A stretch of DNA of 64,000 nucleotides, from assembly GCA_039105265.1 (NCBI GenBank), contig JAPFFF010000018.1, forward strand, positions 248,001-312,000, written 5' to 3'. Below are positions 1 through 11,813 of the stretch, in pieces. The stretch's first letter is position 1; each line of letters begins with the position of its first letter. This DNA is from Tritrichomonas musculus (lineage: Eukaryota > Parabasalia > Tritrichomonadida > Tritrichomonadidae). Below the pieces are notes generated by a model. That model saw only the letters and a program-made list of their open reading frames with translations. It was not told the DNA's origin and ran no database searches. A program made the position numbers and the translations under genes.

Positions 1-496
1 AAATAAAATTCAATGGTTATTATTTCGGAAAAAGTTTAAAACTTTAAAATTTCACCATTCCGATCATTTTTGAAAAAATTTTATATCCTTTCAACTTTTA
101 AATTTGTATTGAAAAAAGGGAATAGGCTTAAAAGAAGAATAGAAATAAATGATATATAATTTATATATTTTATATATACCAAAATATAGCAAAAATACTC
201 AAAAAATAATTATTTTTAAGTCAATTAATTTTGTGATAACTCATAGAATTTTTAACACAGAATTTGATAGTGGTCCCTTAAAAAACAAGCTTTTATTAAA
301 CCACCTGAAATATATAATAAACATTAGGAAAAAATAAGATTTTGCTTTTTAAAAAATCATTTTTTCATATTACCATCAAGAAATTTGACTTTTTTCTTAG
401 TATAATTTCAATATATGATCATATTTTTTTGAATTCTATAACTTTTTTTATGTTTTGCAAATTCAATATATCGGTCATATTTGAATGGCTGACGAA
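1..496. other. AT-rich flank without a gene
   Basis: Very AT-rich DNA with homopolymer runs. The only open frame is a 62-codon one of low-complexity I/K/N/Y composition, as expected by chance at this base composition. The last 8 bases (CTGACGAA, 489-496) are the left target duplication of the element that follows. Confidence 0.6.
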
Positions 497-903
497 CTAG
501 GCTTTTGTGTCCAAACGAGTTTGTATTCAAAAAGTATCCAATGGATACTCATTTTTGTTCGTTATTTTTTGAGAGAATTTGAGGATCCAAAATCGCCAAA
601 ATGGACACTTTAATTCAATCTTGGATACACCTTTCAATTTTCATTGATTATTTTGAATGTATATTTCGTTTGACCAATTATATCGCTCCAAATTTACATT
701 GAATTTTATTTCAAATGTTGATCTTCTTGGTCAAAATCATTCTTAGTGAATTTGAAAAGTTTATAATTCATATTTAGGCCTTATTTTTTTTACATCACAA
801 ATACTATAAACGTCTTTTTAACGTCTTTTTGATAAAATAACGATTTTTTGATTTGTAGTATTAATGAAACTTTTTGAATGCGAATAAATTTTTTTTTATT
901 TTA

Positions 904-1057
904 AAGTCGGATTCAAAAGGCTTGGGACAAACTTTTTGAAAACGATAAGGTCAAATTTATAAAACTTTTAGGTCAATTTGTCCCAAGCTGAATGATTTTT
1001 TTTCTGAGAAACATTGAAAAAAATTGAATGTTGTCCCAAGCATTTTGAATCCGACTT
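904..1057. mobile_element. 154-bp MITE, TA-flanked
   Basis: Perfect or near-perfect terminal inverted repeats of about 27 bp start with AAGTCGGATTCAAAA and enclose about 100 bp. TA dinucleotides flank both sides (902-903 and 1058-1059), as expected for Tc1/mariner-type insertion. There is no coding capacity. It lies inside the 497-4383 element, so it is younger than that element. Confidence 0.7.
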
Positions 1058-1063
1058 TATATA

Positions 1064-3237
1064 GGGGTTACAACGATAGGAAAAAAAAGTTATTTTTTTA
1101 CTCTAACCAATTTTAATAATAAATACAAATATTTTTTATAAATATTATTTATGTTATTTCTATAAATTTTTTTTTAAGAAATATCTATAGGCAGTCGAAA
1201 TATCACTTTTTTAATTTCACAAGGTTTGTTTGATTTCTATCATAATTTAAAATATTAATATTTATGGTTTTCTGTTTTTTTTTATACTATACTTTAAATA
1301 TCATTTACTTAAAAAAATAGTTTTTTGCAAATATCAATCATGAAATAGGTGGGCCACTTTTTTTTTGACTTTAAAAAAGTTCTTTTTTTCTTCGAATTTT
1401 AAGAATTATTCAGCAATTTCATAATATATATTTATATAACACATATATGATAGGATGCAGTTGTTAAATTAAGTTTTGAACTAATATTCATCAACTTTTT
1501 TTTTAATACATGATATGCAATATCACAAGTTCAAATGAATTAAAATACATATTTCTATTATTTTATGATATTATCTATGTCATACATCAAGAATGATCTG
1601 GAAACAATATAAAATAATTAATAGATTTCTCTAAAAAGTTAAAATAAAAGGTATTTTTAATTTTCAGAAGTATATAAAAAAATTGAATGTTTTCTTTTTT
1701 GATATTTAGTTTCTTCATCGCCCAGGCTTTTTATTGATATAGTTAGTTATAACATAACTTCAAAGATAAAGGTTAGTTGGAAAAATATATTCAAAAAGTT
1801 GAATTAGTTAACGGAATGATTCAATTTTGGAGCCACTTGGTAAGAAATTATAAACGGTCAAACAATAAATTTGGTATAAATAAAGGTAAATTAAAATCAG
1901 ATATATGTCCTAGAATATTGGACCTTTATTAAAAAATCATAAAAAATTAAAATCAGCTTTTTTTTATTCAATTTTTTCTCAATTTATAAAAATAGCTTTC
2001 AAATATTTTTTATATTTGTTCCCTTATTGAAATTTTGAGATTTTTAGAAAAAGCAATATCTTAATTTTAAATTGAATTAATCTTTATTAATATTATTATT
2101 ACATAATGAAAATATATATAATAAATATATATAAATGAGATATTTCAATATAAATTTAAAAAGCAAAGATAATCAAAATAAAAATTATTTTATAATTATT
2201 TGAATTTTTAAAATTTCAAAAAAAACTAAGTTTTAATAAAAATTATAAATATAGCGATTTAAATAGAAATAAACATAATATATTTTTATTATAATATTAA
2301 AAACATAAATAAAATAGTAAATAATATTTTAAAATATTTTATAATAAATCATATACTAATAAATTTGCAAAATCATTATAATCGAATAATTGATTATTTC
2401 TAACTTTTTCAAAACGAATTTTTATAGCATGCTTCAATTGTTATATTCAAAATTTTAGGTATAGAAAATAAATCATTTATTTCTTTTTATATTTTGTCTT
2501 TGATTACAATCAACAAGATATAACTTTAAACAAAATTAAATTAAACAATTAATTTAAGATTAAAATAGATATTTTTATTCTTAATAAATGAAATTTTCTT
2601 ATATAAATTGAATGATCTTTTTAAATTCTTTTAATTTTGAGAAAATTATTTCAAATATTTTTGAAAGATTTTATCTATACAATTTGAATAGTTTACAAAA
2701 AAAATATGAAAATTTAAATTATTCATAAAAACTTTATCTTTAATATTTATGAGCTATAATTAATATTTTATTTTATTATTATATGTAATCTATCTAATGG
2801 TGCAAAAGTTATAAAAATTCATAGGTGGCCCACCTATATCATGAATAGCTTGAAATTCAAAATATACCAAGTTATATCAATTATTTGAGAAATTTTAATC
2901 TATTATCGATGCATAAAAGATGTTGTATCTGGTTGAATTTGATGTAATTTATAACAATTTGGGTATTAAATATAATCTAAAGTTCGGAATTGATCTTTTT
3001 GGATCTTTATATAAAAAGATAAACGTACCATTTTTTTTTAATTTTTTCAAAAAAATTAAACAAACCTTCTCAATTTCAAAAAGTGATATCTCCACTGCTA
3101 ACAGATATTTTAAAAAATTGAGCAATAATTTATATTTGTGAATATATATAGATGATATTTGTTACCTTTATTAATAAATTCATCAGATATTTAATTTTTC
3201 TTTCAATTTTTTGACAAATTCTTATCGTTGTAGCCCC
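1064..3237. mobile_element. TA-flanked inverted-repeat element, non-coding
   Basis: The left end GGGGTTACAACGATAGG (1064-1080) is matched by the complement of GGGGCTACAACGATAAG at 3221-3237. TA flanks both sides (1062-1063 and 3238-3239). No transposase frame is present; one 73-codon frame at 2920-3141 has no recognisable features. It contains a further element (1348-2834). The family is inferred only from the TA duplication and is best described as a Tc1/mariner-like non-autonomous element. Confidence 0.6.
1348..2834. mobile_element. Innermost TA-flanked element
   Basis: The left end GGTGGGCCAC (1348-1357) and its exact complement (2825-2834) are flanked by TA (1346-1347 and 2835-2836). The interior is about 90% A/T with no usable frame. 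The right end reads as a near-palindrome, GTGGCCCACC preceded by ATAG. This is the third level of nesting: it sits in 1064-3237, which sits in 497-4383. Confidence 0.55.
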
Positions 3238-4391
3238 TATTATTTTATGAAGAATCAAAAACAATATTATTTAATTTGAAAAACATTTTACTATTTTATC
3301 TTTTTATTTTTAAATTATTTAAAACATTTTTAATATAAAAAAATAATTGTAGATCAAGATAAAAATAAAAAACTAATATCGAGAAAATAACGTATTTACA
3401 ATTGTAATTACAATTGTAATTTTTAAACGGACAAGTTGTATACAATTGTAAATACAAAAACCAAGGCTTATTCATATTTGAGAGGTTTTTTAAAAATTAA
3501 GAATAGTAGGTGTTTAAGACATTTATTATTGCTTTTTTTCTGATATTAATGAGTTTATTAAAGTAAAAATTAGAGTTTTTCAGAATTTTCGGTTAGTTTT
3601 CAAATTTGAATGCTTCATTCAATTTCCTTTCAATTTTTTGAGGCAAACATGCAAGGTAGTCGTTTCTCGTGCACTAAAAGATTTCAAAGTTTCTTATTTC
3701 CAAAAAAATATTCTTATGGTCGCATATCATATGAATTTAGGATTCTTTATTCTTCAATTTCTTTTTGGAAGAAAATTAGTTAATATTATTTAAGAAAAAT
3801 TTCTCCATATTTTTACTTTAGTAATCTGATGATTTGCTTCTAGTGTTGAAAGAAAATGAACAAATAGTGCCTAATTTACTTTTTATTAAATTTTTGAAAA
3901 AGATACTGAATCTTTTATGCAAAAAATGTATTAAAATCTCCTTAATTTTTATATATGATTCATATAAAAATATTTAATTACAGAAATATATACATAAATT
4001 AAATAAATGTATTTAATATAATTATAATGTTCATTATCGATCAGCATATTTCATTAACATCAGTTTATTTTAGAAATTATTTGAACATACACTAAATATA
4101 CAGTTTAGTTTATTACAGAAAAGCAGATATTATACATTTTTTTATAATGGAAATTGAAATCTTTTTATATTTTGAATAGTTTATATTTATATTTTTCTGC
4201 GCAAAAAGCGGTTGGAAAAACTTTAGTAAAAATAAAGTATCCAATAAAATATTATTTGGATACTTCAACACAAATCTTTGAATAAAATACTAAATAAAAA
4301 AGCAGTTTTATGTCCACAAAAAGTGGCAGCTTTTTACAAAAAGTCGAAAATGGACACTCAGTTCACTGGATACAAAAGCCTAGCTGACGAA

Positions 4392-5039
4392 TAAAACAAA
4401 TAACTTTTTGAGATATAAGTTATTTCAAATTAAAGTTATTAATAACTTTTTATTAATATATTGAATTTTTTAATTTTTTTTTTTAATATCTTCTTAAATT
4501 AAATTAATCTTTACTTTTTTACATCACATTTTTGTTAACGTAACATTTTAACGTAACTTTTTATAAAATCAAAAATTTTGATGTAAATCAGTTATTTATG
4601 CTTAAAACAATATTTTTATTCATAATCTAAAGATAAAAACTATTTTTCATTAACTCTTGCTAATTTTGATCAAAAAACCATGTTATCGCAGATGATTATA
4701 TCTGATAGATATAATTAGAAGCAAAATATCATAGAAAAAAAGGTTTTGTACGTCGGTACTATTATAAAATAATTCAAATGCATCGAATAAATAAATCAAA
4801 ACGATTTAGCCAATCATAATAAGTCGAAATAAAATCAGAATTTAATAATAAATATAAAGTGCCATTTTACACCATCAAAAGAATGATCAAAGAAATATCA
4901 AAGTTTTAATAATTTATTAGCAATAATAACTGGATAAAAATTATTTCTGCTTTATATTCATGCTTTTTTTATTTTAATTGACTAAATTTTTGAAGATAAA
5001 AATATTTTTCAAATAAAAAAATTAACGGAAAATTACATA
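4392..5039. other. AT-rich spacer, nothing recognised
   Basis: Spacer between two transposons. No open frame above 60 codons and no repeat ends were found. It contains two close copies of an AACGTAAC-type motif near 4537-4557. Confidence 0.5.
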
Positions 5040-5048
5040 TGTATTTAC

Positions 5049-6510
5049 GACTAAGGAATCGGGTCTATATAAAATCCGATCCTTAATTTGACCTTTAAGT
5101 TGATCGTTCATGATCGCCTATATAAACTTTTTGTGAATATAAATGGTCAATAATTTTGAGAGCGTTGTGACTTTTTGAATGCTTGATTCAAAAAAAGCGC
5201 CATTATATTTTACAGGAAGCACGTGCTTGCATTCCTCCATTAAAGATCGAATCCTAGATGTTCATATTCCACGTGAACATAGTGGGAGGTGGATGATGCT
5301 AGCACGTGACGCGAAAGATGCACTAAGTTCCAGAATCCAGATCGAAAGATATCCGAGAGATAGAGCCTCCTGTCTCTTGAACCTTCAAATTCCAGAATCC
5401 AGATCGAAAGATATCCGAGAGTTAGAGCCTCCTGTCTCTTGAACCTTCAAATTCCAGAATCTAGATCGAAAGATATCCGAGAGTTAGAGCCTCCTGTCTC
5501 TTGAACCTTCAAATTCCAGAATCTAGATCGAAAGATATCCGAGAGTTAGAGCCTCCTGTCTCTTGAACCTTCAAATTCCAGAATCTAGATCGAAAGATAT
5601 CCGAGAGTTAGAGCCTCCTGTCTCTTGAACCTTCAAATTCCAGAATCTAGATCGAAAGATATCCGAGAGTTAGAGCCTCCTGTCTCTTGAACCTTCAAAT
5701 TCCAGAATCCAGATCGAAAGATATCCGAGAGTTAGAGCCTCCTGTCTCTTGAACCTTCAAATTCCAGAATCCAGATCGAAAGATATCCGAGAGTTAGAGC
5801 CTCCTGTCTCTTGAACCTTCAAATTCCAGAATCCAGATCGAAAGATATCCGAGAGTTAGAGCCTCCTGTCTCTTGAACCTTCAAATTCCAGAATCTAGAT
5901 TAAAAGATGTTCATTGATAAATTTTTGTACCAATTATATATTAACGTGCCATTATAAAGTAAATCATTCAGTTAATTTTAATTGCAAGTCCATAAAATCA
6001 TTTTTATTAAAATGTGGTTTGATTTCAATAGGTTACCTTTAAAAAATTCAAAAAACAAAATATATTGAAAATATAAATGGCCAAATCAGTCAATATATTG
6101 TTTATTTTTATTCAAAAAGTAGAAATTATCTAAAATGGAATCATACTTTTCATTATCATCTCACATAACATTTCCAATATTTTCAGAAATATGTTAAAAT
6201 AAATTTTTCCATTATTTCAGGTATATTATTTGTAAAATCAGTTGATAGGTAACATTTTTATGTAAATAAAAATTTATTAAAAATTATATCAAGAAAAGAC
6301 TTTATCTTAAAAGATTATAACTTTCAAGCGGTCTGTAAGTATTTTCCACTTTTTTCTTCATTTCAAAAATATTAAATATTTGTTTTTGTTAAAAAAAAAT
6401 AATAAGTAATTCAAGATTTTCTGACTTTTTTAGAATGAAAACAATGTATTTTGCTTGTTATAATTTTAAAAATTTAGATAAGTTTTGGATAATATTATGA
6501 AAAGAGAATA
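5049..6510 (+). repeat. Left terminal inverted repeat of the MULE
   Basis: About 1.46 kb, mirrored at 8740-10077. It holds CACGTG-containing palindromic stretches (for example GCACGTGC near 5219), nine copies of a 62-bp repeat, then about 620 bp of AT-rich DNA reaching to within about 20 bp of the transposase stop codon. The difference in length from the right repeat (about 124 bp) equals two 62-bp units. Confidence 0.88.
5329..5892 (+). repeat. 62-bp minisatellite, nine copies
   Basis: Head-to-tail 62-bp units, each containing GATATCCGAGAGTTAGAGCC and CTCCTGTCTCTTGAACC. The units differ from each other at one or two positions (AATCCAGATC or AATCTAGATC). They are contiguous, with no spacers. 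The unit ends are rich in CCAGAATCY, which links neighbouring copies. Confidence 0.93.
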
Positions 6511-6530
6511 ACTTTTGTAAGACTAAATAT

Positions 6531-8624
6531 TTAAAATTTACTTAAAATACCTTTTTGTTCATATATTTTCAGCCATGTTTTAACTTCTAAAATTGCAAAA
6601 TATTCTGATTTATTATTTGCGATCTGATATTTAAAATTTTCATCGTTGAGTATTTCATATTGAACATTCATAATTATAGTAGCGGTTTCAATTTTATCAA
6701 TTTTGCATATGTTTTTCATTTCCCAGTAAACTTCGTAAATAAAATTTGAAAGTTCATCATCATACTTTTTTGGAATGATGTTGCTCAGATCTTCTTGGTC
6801 ATTTTTATCATCTTCTTTGTCTTCTTCCTCTTCTTGATCTTCTTCTTCCTCTTTTTCATTCATTTGGTCAAAAGCATCTGGATCAAATTCTTTTATTTCT
6901 AATTCTTTTGTATCTTTTTCCAACTGAGAAAACACAGTTGAAAACTCTTCAAATTGGTTCATTATAAATTCATCAGTCCATTTTGGGTTGAGTATGCAGT
7001 GCTGGCAAGGTAGTTGGAAATGATATAATGCTGAATAATATTTTGCTTGGCCACAATCGCATTCATTTTTCTCCAATTTATGTTTACATTCAGGTTTTCT
7101 CTCTAAACTTATAGTCGATTGTTTTCTGAGTTTTTGAATGTAATTTTTCAAATTGGACTCTGATGAATTTCTTATATTGTTAAATCTTTCCATGATTTTC
7201 TTTGCAACAAGAGCTACTCTGTTCATCATGCTAATCCTTCTGTCTGATGCAATTTCATTTAGCGATCTATGAAATGCTTCTGCATAATTATTAGTAGTTG
7301 GGATCTCCTTTAATACTCTACAAAACAATGGAGCATGAGCAAATTCAGGATCAATTTTGACTCCCTTTGGTGTTATTCCTAATAATTTCCCGACTTTTAA
7401 AAACCTATTTTCTGTTTTCTTGATATTTACATTTTTCTTTTTCATCGTAATTTCATAAATCATCATATACATTGTCACAAATTTGGTGTATTTCTCTTTA
7501 AACTCCTCATGTGTTTTGCAAAATAAGATCTTCTTTAATAGCAATCCAAGGGCTGAACTTGCTCCTATAGTTCTTATTAGATGTGTATAGCAGTTATACA
7601 CATTTAAATTATACTTTTTTTTTAACCTTATGAAAGATTTATGCTCATCAGTAATGAAATTCATTGAGAGCATTTTTTCATATAAATCTTCATTTGATTC
7701 ATGAAGTTTAAGAGCTTCAAAAGGCATAGAGTATAAATTACATGTTTCAGAGGGTGCAATTAACAAACCAAGCGGTACTCCTGTATTTTGTATTACCATC
7801 TGAGGAATGCATGCAGCCAAAGGATATATAATTCTGAATGTTGCATCTAGTTCTATGGATTTCCCATGATTAACCACTGATTTGAAATATGGATTTAACC
7901 AGCAGAACATTACAACGGGCTCATTATTACATGTACACGGGCCTTCACCTTTGAGAATAAACAAATTTCCTCCATACTTTTTGAATATTTCATTAATTTC
8001 ATTTGAAGGATTTATATCATTCATTTCTTTTCTTGCTATCGTTTTTCTATTAAATGGAGAGTATTGATAGAAAAGCGAGGCGGTGAAATCGTTAACATTT
8101 TGAGGTGCGTTCTGTTTGTTAAATAATACCGACAAAGAATGAAAAATTTTTTCAGGAAAAGCCAGTCCAAAAGGACCTTTTGAATTTGCTATTTTGACAA
8201 AAGTTGGCTTGTACTTATATATTCTGATTTCTCTTGCGTTAGGTTTCAAAAAAATAAGATCATATTTCACTTCAGTTGAGGTGCCTAGTATTTGAATGTA
8301 AAATGAATTCCCACATGAGTCGAAACAGATTTTGAAAATAGGTTTACCTGTAATTTCTTCTTTAATTGTAATTTTACATTTTAATTGTTTATCATCTTTT
8401 GCGCGTATTGAAGATGTTGTCAATTGAAAATTAAAATAGTTTGGTGGAAGTGAACACAAAAATAGAATAATTGTTTGTGAATTGAGTTGAGCATTGCTAT
8501 AAGGTAGTGACATTAAATAAATTGGATCATGGAGATTAAGAATAAGATTTGAATCATTTAAATCCTGACCTGTTCGACGTGTGCCCAAGTCAAGAGAAGG
8601 CATAAATGGCTGTTGCACCATCAT
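6531..8624 (-). CDS. MULE-type transposase with SWIM zinc finger
   Basis: 697 aa, intact. A MULE transposase cuts and pastes the element by recognising its ends. The candidate DDE catalytic residues are Asp260 (in SIELDATFRI), Asp326 (in ITDEHKSF) and Glu449 (in NNYAEAFHRSL), in the spacing and local context usual for this family. A SWIM-type zinc finger follows (Cys522, Cys524, Cys540, His542; CDC-x15-CQH), as in MuDR-like proteins. The tail near residues 590-620 is strongly acidic (runs of Glu/Asp) and is followed by about 80 residues of unknown fold. The N-terminal 180 residues are unrecognised. It is the only gene of the 5049-10077 element and both flanks run straight into the inverted repeats. 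The frame has no internal stop, so the protein could be functional. The A residue of ATG is 8624; upstream lies TTCAAAAAGTTATTC about 30 nt before the start, a possible promoter motif. Confidence 0.88.
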   Translation of the reverse strand: MMVQQPFMPSLDLGTRRTGQDLNDSNLILNLHDPIYLMSLPYSNAQLNSQTIILFLCSLPPNYFNFQLTTSSIRAKDDKQLKCKITIKEEITGKPIFKICFDSCGNSFYIQILGTSTEVKYDLIFLKPNAREIRIYKYKPTFVKIANSKGPFGLAFPEKIFHSLSVLFNKQNAPQNVNDFTASLFYQYSPFNRKTIARKEMNDINPSNEINEIFKKYGGNLFILKGEGPCTCNNEPVVMFCWLNPYFKSVVNHGKSIELDATFRIIYPLAACIPQMVIQNTGVPLGLLIAPSETCNLYSMPFEALKLHESNEDLYEKMLSMNFITDEHKSFIRLKKKYNLNVYNCYTHLIRTIGASSALGLLLKKILFCKTHEEFKEKYTKFVTMYMMIYEITMKKKNVNIKKTENRFLKVGKLLGITPKGVKIDPEFAHAPLFCRVLKEIPTTNNYAEAFHRSLNEIASDRRISMMNRVALVAKKIMERFNNIRNSSESNLKNYIQKLRKQSTISLERKPECKHKLEKNECDCGQAKYYSALYHFQLPCQHCILNPKWTDEFIMNQFEEFSTVFSQLEKDTKELEIKEFDPDAFDQMNEKEEEEDQEEEEDKEDDKNDQEDLSNIIPKKYDDELSNFIYEVYWEMKNICKIDKIETATIIMNVQYEILNDENFKYQIANNKSEYFAILEVKTWLKIYEQKGILSKF

Positions 8625-8739
8625 AAATAATTATCTTGAATAACTTTTTGAATTGATATTTGGTAGACTTAAATGAAAAAGTGGAATAAATAATCTTTTT
8701 CATTGTTGTATTTAAAATTTTCTAATGAAAAGAATAAGT

Positions 8740-10077
8740 CATATTCTTTTTATAATATTATCAAAAACTTATCTAAATTTTTAAAATTATAACAAGCAAA
8801 ATACATTGTTTTCATTCTTAAAAAGTCAGAAAATCTTGAATTATTTATTATTATTTTTTAACAAAAACAAATATTTAATATTTTTGAAATGAAGAAAAAA
8901 GTGGAAAATACTTACAGACCGCTTGAAAGTTATAATCTTTTAAGATAAAGTCTTTTCTTGATATAATTTTTAATAAATTTTTATTTACATAAAAATGTTA
9001 CCTATCAACTGATTTTACAAATAATATACCTGAAATAATGGAAAAATTTATTTTAACATATTTCTGAAAATATTGGAAATGTTATGTGAGATGATAATGA
9101 AAAGTATGATTCCATTTTAGATAATTTCTACTTTTTGAATAAAAATAAACAATATATTGACTGATTTGGCCATTTATATTTTCAATATATTTTGTTTTTT
9201 GAATTTTTTAAAGGTAACCTATTGAAATCAAACCACATTTTAATAAAAATGATTTTATGGACTTGCAATTAAAATTAACTGAATGATTTACTTTATAATG
9301 GCACGTTAATATATAATTGGTACAAAAATTTATCAATGAACATCTTTTAATCTAGATTCTGGAATTTGAAGGTTCAAGAGACAGGAGGCTCTAACTCTCG
9401 GATATCTTTCGATCTGGATTCTGGAATTTGAAGGTTCAAGAGACAGGAGGCTCTAACTCTCGGATATCTTTCGATCTAGATTCTGGAATTTGAAGGTTCA
9501 AGAGACAGGAGGCTCTAACTCTCGGATATCTTTCGATCTAGATTCTGGAATTTGAAGGTTCAAGAGACAGGAGGCTCTAACTCTCGGATATCTTTCGATC
9601 TAGATTCTGGAATTTGAAGGTTCAAGAGACAGGAGGCTCTAACTCTCGGATATCTTTCGATCTAGATTCTGGAATTTGAAGGTTCAAGAGACAGGAGGCT
9701 CTAACTCTCGGATATCTTTCGATCTAGATTCTGGAATTTGAAGGTTCAAGAGACAGGAGGCTCTATCTCTCGGATATCTTTCGATCTGGATTCTGGAACT
9801 TAGTGCATCTTTCGCGTCACGTGCTAGCATCATCCACCTCCCACTATGTTCACGTGGAATATGAACATCTAGGATTCGATCTTTAATGGAGGAATGCAAG
9901 CACGTGCTTCCTGTAAAATATAATGGCGCTTTTTTTGAATCAAGCATTCAAAAAGTCACAACGCTCTCAAAATTATTGACCATTTATATTCACAAAAAGT
10001 TTATATAGGCGATCATGAACGATCAACTTAAAGGTCAAATTAAGGATCGGATTTTATATAGACCCGATTCCATAGTC
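8740..10077 (-). repeat. Right terminal inverted repeat of the MULE
   Basis: About 1.34 kb, the inverted copy of 5049-6510. It differs mainly in having seven rather than nine 62-bp units. The outermost bases differ by one position (GACTAT here, GACTAA on the left). Confidence 0.88.
9352..9800 (-). repeat. 62-bp minisatellite, seven copies
   Basis: Inverted counterpart of the array at 5329-5892. Seven contiguous copies are seen against nine in the other end, so the arrays have changed length independently since the two ends were last identical. Confidence 0.92.
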
Positions 10078-10086
10078 TGTATTTAC

Positions 10087-10342
10087 ATATGTAATTTCTA
10101 TCGTCCTGTGTAATTACATTGTATATACAAAAAGTAAAGATTAAATTAAATATATATTTACATTAAATCTAAATTTTTTTACAAGTTTAATCGAATGCAC
10201 ATTCAAAAAACTTCTCTATTTCAATGAATACTAAAAAAAATTATTTATCCAAAGTTATCCAAAAAGTGCCAAAAGGATAAAAATGCCGCACTTAAGTTTT
10301 AGGCAATTTCCCAAAAAATCACCTTCTTCAAAGGGCGATATA
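10087..10342. other. Spacer between MULE and next element
   Basis: AT-rich DNA. A 62-codon frame (10283-10471) runs across the left end of the following repeat element and is not considered a gene. Confidence 0.5.
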
Positions 10343-11186
10343 TGGTTCGAGATTAGTGCACATTTTTTTCATCTTTTGGTGCATTCATTCAACTTATTAA
10401 AAAAAAATATTTCTTTTCCAAATCCTTTTGACGAGCAAAGTATGTTAATTAAATCTATTTTTTTGATATAAATTAATTATATAACTGTCATTTTTTATAT
10501 TTTAATAAAATCTTTTGTGTCTTTATGTTTCTTTTTTATCAACTTTTTCAATAAGTCAAATCAAAAAAATTCTATGAATTTGGATGCTAAACTTTTGTTT
10601 TTATTTTTGTAATTTTATTATATATTTAAATTGAAGATATATCATATATAATTAAAATAATGATTTATTCTGAGAAATTCTTTTCAATATCAATATATCA
10701 GATCTTTTTGAGTAAATTTTTATGCATTAATTTGAAAAGAATATACATAAATTTCAATTTCAATTCAAATATTTTCAAAGCTTTTGCATTAATTTGAGAG
10801 AAATATGTAGTAAGGAAATAAAAACCATTTTATTAAAGATTTTTTTTTGATATGGTTTATTACTTTCAAAATAAACAATGAACTGATTATTACTAAAAGA
10901 TTACCTAATGATTAGTTGTCATTAACTCTATAGAATAAAGACTATTCATTAATTATTCATTATTTTTTTTAAGCATTTCTACTTTGGTTATTTTTCATTC
11001 TTGAAATTTAATTTAAAGCCAACTACGTTGTATTCCATGATAAGCATTCCAATTGGATTTTAGTGGATGTCATTTTAACAAATAAGGTAAAATTTGACCT
11101 TAATATGATCGGGAAAAAATATGCAACTTTTTGAATATTCTTCCTTACGGCATGCTTTTTTATCTTTATGAACTAATCTCGAACCA
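10343..11186. mobile_element. 844-bp TA-flanked MITE-like element
   Basis: The left end TGGTTCGAGATTAGT (10343-10357) is matched by its exact complement at 11172-11186. TA flanks both sides (10341-10342 and 11187-11188). The interior is AT-rich with no transposase. Ends and target suggest a Tc1/mariner-mobilised non-autonomous element. Confidence 0.6.
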
Positions 11187-11475
11187 TATTATATATGAAT
11201 TTATATTATAATTTTGAACTGATTTAAAAAAATATTTTGCTCCCCAACCTCTGAATTTTTACAAATTTTATAAACAAAAGTAGTTAGGCTAAGTGAAATT
11301 AACGTCTTTTATCAAAAAATAAAAATATCTTATTAACAAAAAAATATTTTTTGAATTAAATAAGATATTGCCATTATATAATGTATATTTATCATAAAAA
11401 TCTTTTTGAAATTTAGTAAATTGGTTTTTCGATCGTAATCACTTTTTTTATAATATTTGATTTTTCAAACAATCA

Positions 11476-11811
11476 TTGATTGAGAATCTAACAATTTCGA
11501 TGAATTTAATTTTATGTGTGTGTGTTGAATTAGATGCCTATCTTTTTTTAACCTATTTGGAGTTTTATAGACATAAAAATTCTGATTTAATTATTATAGA
11601 TGAGGTTTCCATGCTGACAACACAAATTGCATATAAGGTTGACTTTACGTTACGCTATTTAATGAGCGGTGATGATATTTTTGAAAATTTAAAGAATATT
11701 CAACCTTTTGGTGGGAAGAATATACTTTTTGTAGGAGATTTCCTTCAACTTCCACCTGTTTTGCCAAACAATTCATCTTCTGTATCTCAAAAATTGATTA
11801 CCCAATGCAGT
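11476..11811 (+). pseudogene. PIF1-like helicase fragment, upstream half
   Basis: A short frame encoding the Walker B region of an SF1B (PIF1-type) DNA helicase, LIIIDEVSM, followed by the motif III region with GGKNILFVGDFLQLPPV. The Walker A segment expected about 80 residues earlier is not seen; the DNA upstream is AT-rich and non-coding, so the gene is 5'-truncated. The convincing homology begins at about 11548, and the ATG is not certain. The frame runs into a Maverick insertion at 11814. The rest of the helicase lies beyond that insertion, from 34480, and the two sides are in the same phase around the 6-bp target duplication. The gene was therefore a helicase-type frame when the Maverick arrived. 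It may be a host gene or part of a Helitron-like element; no Rep domain is present to decide. Confidence 0.75.
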
Positions 11812-11813
11812 TG

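Larger units (their letters stand above)
497..4383. mobile_element. Non-autonomous DNA transposon with 8-bp target duplication
   Basis: The ends are inverted: CTAGGCTTTTGTGTCC at 497-512, and the complement of CTAGGCTTTTGTATCC at 4368-4383. The octamer CTGACGAA lies directly outside both ends (489-496 and 4384-4391), which is a clean 8-bp target site duplication. Short motifs GTATCC/GGATAC and TGGACAC recur near both ends (for example near 533, 546, 601, 4229, 4257 and 4350), like subterminal transposase-binding repeats. No transposase frame exists inside, so it must have been moved in trans. An 8-bp duplication fits hAT, P or Merlin-type elements; the terminal bases do not decide between them. 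Other elements are inserted in it (904-1057, 1064-3237 and 1348-2834). Confidence 0.75.
5049..10077. mobile_element. MULE (Mutator-like) transposon, apparently complete
   Basis: The 5,029-bp element begins GACTAAGGAATCGGG and ends with the complement of GACTATGGAATCGGG. The 9-bp target duplication TGTATTTAC is perfect (5040-5048 and 10078-10086), the size typical of MULEs. The terminal inverted repeats are very long: 5049 to about 6510 on the left, about 8740 to 10077 on the right. They are nearly identical apart from copy number of an internal minisatellite. Between them lies one intact transposase gene on the minus strand. Near-identical ends, a perfect target duplication and an open transposase indicate recent, possibly current, mobility. 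Confidence 0.92.

Noticed and set aside
149-337. 62-aa frame
   Set aside because: Low-complexity I/K/N/Y content in AT-rich DNA; expected by chance.
2920-3141. 73-aa frame inside a non-coding element
   Set aside because: No recognisable motif, composition matches chance frames, located in a nested non-autonomous element.
5179-5442. 87-aa frame in the MULE left repeat, with an identical inverted copy at 9684-9947
   Set aside because: It is made largely of the 62-bp minisatellite and lies in the inverted repeats; duplicated presence follows from the repeat structure. No protein-like features.
5329-5892. CRISPR-like array
   Set aside because: The copies are contiguous with no unique spacers, and the setting is a eukaryotic transposon end.
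10283-10471. 62-aa frame
   Set aside because: It crosses the border of a TA-flanked element at 10343, so it is not a conserved unit.
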